Part shown: piece after piece, positions 57,885-64,000 of the stretch
Numbering within the stretch: position 1 is the first letter of the stretch
How the letters are laid out: each line of letters begins with the position of its first letter
Assembly (NCBI GenBank): GCA_946482365.1
Contig: CAMLQY010000002.1
Coordinates: forward strand, 163,599 to 227,598
Source of the DNA: an uncultured Actinomycetes bacterium
GTDB lineage: Bacteria; Actinomycetota; Thermoleophilia; Solirubrobacterales; 70-9
Direction: 5' to 3'
Length of the DNA stretch: 64,000 nt
The notes under the pieces: generated by a model
What the model saw: only the letters and a program-made list of their open reading frames with translations
The model's database searches: none
What the model was told of the DNA's origin: nothing
Program-made: the position numbers and the translations under genes

Positions 57885-59346
57885 GCTCGGAGCCTCCGGC
57901 GAGGATCGTTTCGGCGACGTCGCGGAAGATCGGCGCGGCGACGTCGTTGCCGAACTGGGTCGTGCACTCGACCGTCACCGCGATCGCGATCTCGGGGTCC
58001 TCGGCGGGCGCGAAGCCGATGAACCAGGCCTGGTTCTCGTCGGTCCCGCCGCCGCAAGACTCGTTGAAGGGGGTTTCCGCCGTGCCGGTCTTGCCGGCTA
58101 CCGCGACGCCCGGGATCGCGGCATTGGTGCCGGTGCCTTCGGTGACGACCCCCTGCATCGCGGTGTTCAGCTCCGCCGCCGTCTCCTCGCTGATCGGCTG
58201 ACTGTACTCGGCGGGGTCGAGGCGATCGGTGACCCGCCCGTCGGGGTCGACGACGCGGCTCCAGATCTGCGGCTTCATCTGCCGGCCGCCGTTGGCGATC
58301 GCCGCCACCACCTCGGCCATCTGCAATGGCGTGACGAGCAGGCGCTCCTGGCCGATAGCCGTGCGGGCGAGGTCGATCGGGTCGTCGCGGGTGAGCAGGT
58401 CGTCTTCGGGGCCGAGACCGCTGACCGAGAGCTGGTCGGCCGGCAGGTCGATCGGCGGCTTGGTGTTGAAGCCGAAGCGGTCCATGTATTCGAAGAGCGT
58501 GTCCCGGCCGAGCTGCTGGCCGAGCTGGCCGAACCAGGTGTTGACGGAGTTGGTCAGCGCCGTGTCGAGGGTGGCGCCGAAGAAGTCCTCGCCGAAGTCG
58601 TTTTCCAGGGGCTGGCCTTCGACCTCGAGCGAACCCGGCGCGTCGATCGGGGTTTCCGGGGTGATCGCACCGCTGTCGAGCCCGGCGGCCGCGGTCACCA
58701 CCTTGAAGGTCGAGCCGGGCGGATAGCGGCCTTGGGTGGCGCGGTTGAAGAGCGGTGTTTCCAGCGTGTTTTCGTTCAGCTCGGTGAGCTCGAGGGGGAC
58801 GCGGTTGGGGTCGTAGGGAGGGTTGGAGGCGAGCACCCGGACCCGGCCGCTCTGCGGCTCGATCGCCGCCACCGCGCCGAAGCCCGCCACGGCCAGGCCT
58901 TCCAGCGCCGTCGTCTGGGCGGCCGGGTCGAGGTTGGTGACGACGTCGTTGCCTTCCTGGGTGCGACCGCGCAGCTCGTCGAGGATCGAGGTGAACTCGG
59001 AGTCGTTGCCGACCAGCTCGTCGTTGTGGAACTGCTCGAACTCGGTGTCCCCCTCTTCGACGAAGCTGTACCCGATCGGGTGGCCGTAGAGGGAGCCCTC
59101 GGGGTAACGGCGCACGTAGCGCAGCGACTCCCCCCTCCCCTTCGGGACCGAGCGGGCGATCACGGTGCCGTCGGCAGCCAGGATCCGGCCGCGCTTGATC
59201 TGCTGCTGCTCGAACAGCGGTCGCTTGTTGGCGTCCTCTTCCTTCAGCGCCTCGGCCTCGAAGACCGACCAGTACGAGGTGAACCCGATCAAGATCGCGA
59301 AGAGGGCGACGATCAGGCTGAAGAGCTTGACGATCTGGGGGTTCAC
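57877..59346 (-). CDS. pbpA: Class B penicillin-binding protein (PbpA-like)
   Basis: This 489-residue transpeptidase has one N-terminal membrane helix (LFSLIVALFAILIGFTSYW) and the three penicilloyl-site motifs: SxxK in YPPGSTFKVV, SxN in LTNSVNTWFG and KTG in VAGKTGTAE. It cross-links peptidoglycan outside the membrane with its RodA-like partner, encoded just upstream. The stop of the RodA gene overlaps the start by 4 nt. Confidence 0.95.
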   Translation of the reverse strand: MNPQIVKLFSLIVALFAILIGFTSYWSVFEAEALKEEDANKRPLFEQQQIKRGRILAADGTVIARSVPKGRGESLRYVRRYPEGSLYGHPIGYSFVEEGDTEFEQFHNDELVGNDSEFTSILDELRGRTQEGNDVVTNLDPAAQTTALEGLAVAGFGAVAAIEPQSGRVRVLASNPPYDPNRVPLELTELNENTLETPLFNRATQGRYPPGSTFKVVTAAAGLDSGAITPETPIDAPGSLEVEGQPLENDFGEDFFGATLDTALTNSVNTWFGQLGQQLGRDTLFEYMDRFGFNTKPPIDLPADQLSVSGLGPEDDLLTRDDPIDLARTAIGQERLLVTPLQMAEVVAAIANGGRQMKPQIWSRVVDPDGRVTDRLDPAEYSQPISEETAAELNTAMQGVVTEGTGTNAAIPGVAVAGKTGTAETPFNESCGGGTDENQAWFIGFAPAEDPEIAIAVTVECTTQFGNDVAAPIFRDVAETILAGGSELG

Positions 59347-60674
59347 CGGCTCTCCCAGGCGAGGTCGCCGAGACGAGCTTCGGCTCCGGCTTCGCGGCGG
59401 GCGCGGTCGGAGATGAGCAGGAGCAGGGCCAGCAGGACGAAGTTGGCGACGATCGAGCTGCCGCCGTAGCTGATGAAGGGCAGGGTGACGCCGGTCAAGG
59501 GGATCACCCGGGTGACGCCGCCGATGATCACGAAGGCCTGGATCGAGAAGACCGCGGTCAGGCCGGTCGCCAGCAGCTTGGAGAAGCCGTCGTCGGCGAT
59601 CAGGGCGACCTTGAAGCCGCGCGCCGCGATCAGCAGGTAGATCATCACCACCCCGCAGGCTCCGAAGAGGCCCAGCTCGTTGACGATCAGCGAGTAGATC
59701 GTGTCGGTCTGGGCGGCCGGCAGCAGCGCGTTGTCGGTGCCCGGGACCGTGATCAGGCCCTGCCCGAAGCCCTTGCCGAAGAGCCCGCCGTCGGCCTGGG
59801 CGAAGATCGACTGGAGGATCTGGTACCCGGCGCGCTGGGGGTGTGCGTAGGGGTCGAGCCAGATCTCGATCCGGTCGTGCACGTGCGGCACGGTCGAGGC
59901 GAAGAACCAGGCGCCGACGAGGAACATCGCCATCCCGATCGCGACGAAGGAGAAGCGGCCGGTCGCCACGTAGAGCAGGGCCAGGAAGGCGGCGAAGAAC
60001 ATCAGCGAGCTGCCGAGGTCGCGGATGAAGACGAGCATGAACATCGACGCTCCCCAGACCACGAGCATCGGGCCGAAGTGCTTGAGCGGCGGCAGCGTCA
60101 CCCCGAGCACGCGGCGGGCGCCGACGATCAGCACCTCGCGGTGCTCGCGCAGGTAGCTGGCGAGGAAGACGACCAGGCAGATCTTCGAGAACTCGGCCGG
60201 CTGGAAGGCCAGGGGGCCGATCTTCACCCCGAGGTAGGCGCCGTTGACCTGCTGGCCGATCCCCGGCAGCCGCGGCGCCAGCAGGAGCAGCAGCCCGACC
60301 ACGGCGATCGTGTAGCGATAGCGCTCGAGCACGTCGTAATCGCGCAGGAACTGGATCGTGAGGGCGAAGAGAGCGAGGCCGAGGACGAACCAGTTGGCCT
60401 GGTCGCGAGCCAGGTCGGGGTCGATCCGGTAGATCATCACCAGGCCGAAGGCGGTCAGCAGCGCCATCAGCGGGAAGAGGTAGGGGTCGGCGTCGGGAAG
60501 GCGGACGCGCAGGTAGAGGTGGGCGGCCAGGCAGACGACGAGGAAGTAGGCGCCGTAGACGAGGCTCGCGTCGTCGATGCGGGCGCTTTCCTGGGCGAAG
60601 ACCGCGGCGAAGCCGGCGGTGAGCAGCAGGGCGACGGGGACGAGCGCGGTCAGCTCGCGGTTGCGGGCGCTCAT
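59343..60674 (-). CDS. rodA: SEDS glycosyltransferase (RodA/FtsW)
   Basis: This 443-residue protein has about 12 hydrophobic helices. The SEDS motifs are present: LGVKIGPLAFQPAEFSKICL, VNELGLFGACGVVMIY and GVTLPFISYGGSS. It polymerises glycan from lipid II. Pairing with PbpA in the same operon supports a RodA-like role in elongation; FtsW cannot be excluded by sequence alone. Confidence 0.94.
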   Translation of the reverse strand: MSARNRELTALVPVALLLTAGFAAVFAQESARIDDASLVYGAYFLVVCLAAHLYLRVRLPDADPYLFPLMALLTAFGLVMIYRIDPDLARDQANWFVLGLALFALTIQFLRDYDVLERYRYTIAVVGLLLLLAPRLPGIGQQVNGAYLGVKIGPLAFQPAEFSKICLVVFLASYLREHREVLIVGARRVLGVTLPPLKHFGPMLVVWGASMFMLVFIRDLGSSLMFFAAFLALLYVATGRFSFVAIGMAMFLVGAWFFASTVPHVHDRIEIWLDPYAHPQRAGYQILQSIFAQADGGLFGKGFGQGLITVPGTDNALLPAAQTDTIYSLIVNELGLFGACGVVMIYLLIAARGFKVALIADDGFSKLLATGLTAVFSIQAFVIIGGVTRVIPLTGVTLPFISYGGSSIVANFVLLALLLLISDRARREAGAEARLGDLAWESR

Positions 60675-61849
60675 CTAACCCCTTGGGATCTTTCTATGTC
60701 TTCGATCAGGGAGACCGCGTCGGCGCGGGAGCGCAGGTCGTGCCCGCTGACCGCAGCCTGGCGACGGGGCGGCAACGACCCGGTCTGGACCGGGCTCGCG
60801 TAGCGCTCGTCGTAGAGGGCGATCCCGAGGGGAAGCTCGTAGGGCAGGCCGCGGTAGAGGGCGACGCGACCGCCGTCGTCGGTGCCGAGGAACCAGACCT
60901 GGCGGCTTCCGTACCAGGCGCCGAAGGCCAGGGCGGCGAGGATCGTGAGGACCGCCAGTGCGGAAGCGGCGCGGCGCAGGCGGCGGCGCGGCTTCCGGGC
61001 CGCCAGGGCCTCGCGGCGCTCCTGGGCCGCTGCGGCAGCGGCGCGGCGGCGCACCTCGGTCGCGGTGAGGCCCGCCTCCTCCGCGCTCGCCCCGATCAGC
61101 GTCGCGTCCTCGGGGCGGCGCTGCGGTGCCGTCGCGTCCTCGAGCCGGAAGGCGAGGGCGGTGATGTTGTCGCGCCCCCCCGCGCGGTTGGCTTCGTCGA
61201 CCAGGGCGCGCACCGCCGCCTGCATCGTCGTGGCGCCGGAGAGCAGCTTCGCGATCTGGGCCTCCCCCAGCATCGTCGTCAACCCGTCCGAGCAGATCAG
61301 GAAGACGTCACCCGGCCCGGCGGACACGGTGTGGACGTCGGGCTCCACCTCCGGCTCGGGACCGAGGGCGCGGGTGATGATCGAGCGCTGCGGGTGGTCC
61401 TCGGCCTGCGCGTCGGTGAGCTGGCCCTTGCGGCGCATCTCCTCGACCAGGGAGTGGTCGCGGGTGAGCTGCTCGAGGCGGCCGCCGCGCAGGCGATAGG
61501 CGCGGCTGTCGCCGACGTGCCCGATCGCCACCTCCTCGCGCTCGGCGCTGACGATCGCCGCGGTCAGGGTCGTCCCCATCCCGGCCCGCGAGGGATCCTC
61601 CCGGGCGAGGTCGTGGATGCGGCGGTTGGCCGCAAGGATCGTCTCGCGCAGGACCCGCTCGGCGGGGCCCTCCGGAAGGTCGATGTCGAAGGCGTCGGCG
61701 GCGGCGCGGGAGGCGACCTCGCCGGCCTGCGCGCCGCCCATCCCGTCGGCGACGACGAAGATCGGCGGCCGGACGAAGAAGGCGTCCTCGTTGGCGTTGC
61801 GCTGACGGCCGGTGTCGGTGCGGAAGGCCTGGTCGTCGATGCGCAGCAT
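60671..61849 (-). CDS. pstP: PP2C-type protein phosphatase
   Basis: The catalytic domain covers residues 1 to about 240, with TGRQRNANEDAFFV, FVVADGMGGAQAGEVASRAA, IGHVGDSRAYRLRGG, LICSDGLTTML and GGRDNITAL. These supply the two-metal Asp cluster. A transmembrane helix and a short outer tail follow. It reverses phosphorylation by the PASTA kinase of this operon. Confidence 0.95.
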   Translation of the reverse strand: MLRIDDQAFRTDTGRQRNANEDAFFVRPPIFVVADGMGGAQAGEVASRAAADAFDIDLPEGPAERVLRETILAANRRIHDLAREDPSRAGMGTTLTAAIVSAEREEVAIGHVGDSRAYRLRGGRLEQLTRDHSLVEEMRRKGQLTDAQAEDHPQRSIITRALGPEPEVEPDVHTVSAGPGDVFLICSDGLTTMLGEAQIAKLLSGATTMQAAVRALVDEANRAGGRDNITALAFRLEDATAPQRRPEDATLIGASAEEAGLTATEVRRRAAAAAAQERREALAARKPRRRLRRAASALAVLTILAALAFGAWYGSRQVWFLGTDDGGRVALYRGLPYELPLGIALYDERYASPVQTGSLPPRRQAAVSGHDLRSRADAVSLIEDIERSQGVR

Positions 61850-62317
61850 CTAGCCGGCCTCGTACCTGAGCTCGGTGTCCCCGATCCTGACCACGTCGCC
61901 GTCGATCAGCTCCGCCTCGTCGCTGAGGGTCGCGTCGTTGAGCTGGGTCCCGTTGGTCGAGTTCATGTCCTCGATGTAGGTGCGGCCGTCGCGACTGAAG
62001 ATCCTGGCGTGCACGCCGGAGGCATAGCGGTCGTCGATCCGTACGTCCGCCTCGGCCGAGCGGCCGATCGAGAGCCCGCCGATCAGGTCGAAGCGCTCGC
62101 CGGGCTCGAGTCCGCCGCCGCGCTCGGCGACCAGCCAGACGTCGGGGCCCGGCCGGGGTGCTGCCGCGGCGACCTGGTGGAACCCGGTGGCGTCGGAGGC
62201 CGGCGCCGCCGTGCGCCGCACGTCCTTGAGCGCATTGCGGGCGACCCAGAGCAGGAAGAGGTAGAGAACGGCGAGGAAGCCGAACTTGAGGGCGACGGAG
62301 ATGGGGTCGTAGTCCAC
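61850..62317 (-). CDS. fhaB: FHA-domain membrane protein (FhaB/FipA-like)
   Basis: This 155-residue protein has an N-terminal membrane helix (LKFGFLAVLYLFLLWVARNA), a linker and a C-terminal FHA domain (LSIGRSAEADVRIDDRYASG, HARIF, MNSTNGTQLN). FHA domains bind phosphothreonine made by the kinase. GTG 62317 starts the conserved region; longer frames read through the upstream fhaA gene. The gap to the phosphatase gene is zero. Confidence 0.92.
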   Translation of the reverse strand: MDYDPISVALKFGFLAVLYLFLLWVARNALKDVRRTAAPASDATGFHQVAAAAPRPGPDVWLVAERGGGLEPGERFDLIGGLSIGRSAEADVRIDDRYASGVHARIFSRDGRTYIEDMNSTNGTQLNDATLSDEAELIDGDVVRIGDTELRYEAG

Positions 62318-62321
62318 GTAC

Positions 62322-63092
62322 CTACTGCTCGATGTCGAACAGGAAGGTCGTGGTCCCGACGGTGACCTGGTCGCCCGGGCTGAGGCGGGCGGAGGACACA
62401 CGTCGCCCGTTCACCTTGATGCCGTTGGTGGACTCCAGGTCGGCGATCGTCCAGTCGCCTGTATGCGAGCGGCGCAGCTCGGCGTGGCGGCGCGACACGT
62501 TCGGGTCGGCGAGCACGCACTCGACTTCCTTCGAGCGGCCGATCGTGGCGCGCGGGCCGTCCAGCACGTAGCGACGGTCGCCGAGGGAGACGACCGCGCG
62601 GGTCGCCACCAGCGCCTGGGCTCGCTGCTCGGGGCTCTTCGCCGGGGCGGCCTCCTTCACCGCCGAGTAGACCATCGTGTGGCCCTCCTCTCCCTGCCGG
62701 GGCCCCTCGCCCTCGCGGGCGGGCGGCTTGACCAGGCGCGTCTGGATCCCGAACTCGCCCAGGCGCAGGCGCTCGTCGGTCTTGAACTCGACTGCCGGGC
62801 GGGTCAGCAGGTCATAGCTGCGCCGGCGAGCGTGCTCGAGGAGGTAGCCGGAGAGCTCCTGCTCCAGGGAGCGCTCGTAGCCCTCCAGCTTCGTCCGGTC
62901 CTTGGCGGAGAGGTAGACGGTGTACTCGTTCGGCACGTAGACGCGGGCGACGCCGGCCGTCTTGTGGGAGTCCATCTCCTTCGCCAGCTTGCGGGCCAGC
63001 TCGACCGGCTGCACCTCGGAGCTGAAAGCACGGCTGAACACCCCCTCGACGAGGCCTTCGATCCGACTCTCGAGGTTGCGTAGAACGCTGAT
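62322..63092 (-). CDS. fhaA: FHA-domain protein with DUF3662 (FhaA)
   Basis: The N-terminal DUF3662 domain (FSSEVQPVELARKLAKEMDS, VYVPNEYTVYLSAKDRTKLE) is followed by a linker and an FHA domain (ATIGRSKEVECVLADPNVSR, LESTNGIKVNG). The conserved N-terminus SVLRNLESRIEGLVEG lies upstream of the first canonical start (GTG 63041). The only placed start is ATC 63092-63090, with GGAG 6 nt upstream, giving 256 residues. The frame before it has no ATG, GTG or TTG near the gene. Confidence 0.9.
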   Translation of the reverse strand: MSVLRNLESRIEGLVEGVFSRAFSSEVQPVELARKLAKEMDSHKTAGVARVYVPNEYTVYLSAKDRTKLEGYERSLEQELSGYLLEHARRRSYDLLTRPAVEFKTDERLRLGEFGIQTRLVKPPAREGEGPRQGEEGHTMVYSAVKEAAPAKSPEQRAQALVATRAVVSLGDRRYVLDGPRATIGRSKEVECVLADPNVSRRHAELRRSHTGDWTIADLESTNGIKVNGRRVSSARLSPGDQVTVGTTTFLFDIEQ

Positions 63093-63149
63093 CGGTAACT
63101 CCTTTGCGCGCGAAGCGAGCGCTGGGTTTGCGGGAAACCGGCTCGAATC

Positions 63150-64000
63150 CTACGGAACGAGGACGCCGTGACCGGCGGCAAGCCAGGCTCCCAGAATCGC
63201 GGCGGCGGCAACCGCCGCGAGACGCAGGTGCAGCGAACGCTCGCGGCGTGGAGGTCGCTCGGCGAGACGGTCCAGCGACCCCTCGATCGCATCTCCCAGC
63301 TCCTCCAGCGAGAGTCGCCGGCCGGGGCGGGCTTCCAGGCAGGCGTCGATCGCGTCCGACAGCTCGCGGGGGAGGTCCGGGCGCAGCCGGCGCAGGGGTC
63401 GGTGGCGGGCGCCGATCGCGCGGGCGGTGGCGGCGGGGGTGGAGCGCCGGTTGGGGTTCTCGCCGCTCCAGCACTCGTACAGCATCAGCGCCAGCGAGTA
63501 GACGTCCGCCTCCGGGCCGACGTCCTGCCCCTCGGCCTGCTCGGGCGCCATGTAGGCGAGGGTGCCGACCACGTCGCCCGGCACGGTCAGGGCGGCGGCG
63601 TCGGCGAGGCGGGCGACGCCGAAGTCCATCAGCTTCGCGCGCGGCTCCCCGTCCTCGGTGACGAGGACGTTCTGGGGCTTGATGTCGCGGTGGACGACCG
63701 AGCGGCAGTGGGCGTGGTCGAGCGCCTCGCAGAGATCGGCACCGATCTCCCCCACCTCGCGGTCGCTGAGCTCTCCGTCGCGGCTGAGCTGGGCCAGGGT
63801 CGAGCCATCGACCAGCTCTGTGACGAGCAGCGCGTTGCCGTCCTCCTCCCCCAGCTCGTAGAGGGTGACGATGCCCGGGTGGTTCAGCCTCGCGGCCGCC
63901 TGCGCCTCGCGCAGCACGCGCTGGGAGCCTCGGGGGCCCGCCGATTCGATCGCCTTGACCGCGACCGGGCGCTCGAGCCGGCCGTCCCAGGCCTCGTAGA
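63150..64000 (-). CDS. Ser/Thr protein kinase, cut by the window edge
   Basis: The frame enters from the right edge at the ATP-binding Lys region (RPVAVKAIESAGPRG). VVHRDIKPQNVL, LMDFGVARLADAAAL and VVGTLAYMAPEQAEG follow. After the kinase domain comes a basic linker, one hydrophobic helix (LHLRLAAVAAAAILGAWLAA) and the end of the protein, so there is no outer sensor domain. It lies 57 nt upstream of fhaA and starts beyond the window. Confidence 0.93.
   Translation of the reverse strand, partial: YEAWDGRLERPVAVKAIESAGPRGSQRVLREAQAAARLNHPGIVTLYELGEEDGNALLVTELVDGSTLAQLSRDGELSDREVGEIGADLCEALDHAHCRSVVHRDIKPQNVLVTEDGEPRAKLMDFGVARLADAAALTVPGDVVGTLAYMAPEQAEGQDVGPEADVYSLALMLYECWSGENPNRRSTPAATARAIGARHRPLRRLRPDLPRELSDAIDACLEARPGRRLSLEELGDAIEGSLDRLAERPPRRERSLHLRLAAVAAAAILGAWLAAGHGVLVP

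Overview
The window is high-GC and actinobacterial. The closest fit is class Thermoleophilia (Solirubrobacterales-like). Evidence: the FhaA-FhaB-PP2C-RodA-PbpA-PknB-Ddl cluster at the right end, DUF4235, DUF3105 and DUF6131-type small proteins, Ser/Thr kinases with an extracellular discoidin-like tail, and TetR regulators whose N-terminus carries a PxGRHxLxR signature. Many promoters look leaderless, with a TAnnnT -10 box 6-9 nt before the start codon. The taxon is inferred from gene content only. I saw no rRNA, no convincing tRNA and no CRISPR array.

Layout. 0-4.6 kb: CBS-domain protein, small regulator, M15 peptidase, reductase, GNAT, epoxide-hydrolase-like enzyme and DUF4235. 4.6-6.7 kb: an unusual regulatory patch with two homologous 19-codon ORFs, two ArsR-type regulators and a small XRE regulator. 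6.7-9.0 kb: secreted protein, zinc ribbon, cupredoxin lipoprotein and an ArsR-AHSA1 fusion. 9.04-13.97 kb: an accessory island bounded by 39-bp inverted repeats. It holds a wHTH/XRE/HicBA-like operon behind a leader with alternative hairpins, a RelE/ParE-like protein, a Panacea (SocA-type) gene with a 48-codon partner ORF, a complete IS5-type element and an IS1595-type transposase cut by that IS5. 14-25.9 kb: BacA-like protein, NYN protein, DrrABC-type exporter, queuosine-salvage protein, hydrolase, DGPF/ECF42 pair, divergent HxlR-MFS pair, and an ArsR plus membrane protein.

25.9-31 kb: a cluster of four TetR genes with five TetR units, one of them a tandem fusion, around a nucleotide-sugar dehydrogenase. 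31-34 kb: crotonase, metF and DUF3105. 33.9-47 kb: a surface-polysaccharide locus with FemAB-like and GNAT acetyltransferases, a priming sugar-1-phosphate transferase, three glycosyltransferases, flippase, polymerase/ligase, LytR_C protein and CapD-like dehydratase. It is followed by DedA and UppP, which act on the lipid carrier. 47-55 kb: Fic protein behind operator-like repeats, VOC protein, purM, pentapeptide protein, a Ser/Thr kinase, a stand-alone OLD-like ATPase-nuclease and a methyltransferase. 55-64 kb: the cell-wall and phospho-signalling operon, all on the minus strand, running off the right edge inside a third kinase.

Three genes (the GNAT at 2946, the ECF42-type sigma factor near 20904, fhaA at 63092) have conserved N-termini that extend past any ATG, GTG or TTG. 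This points to non-canonical starts or local sequence errors.
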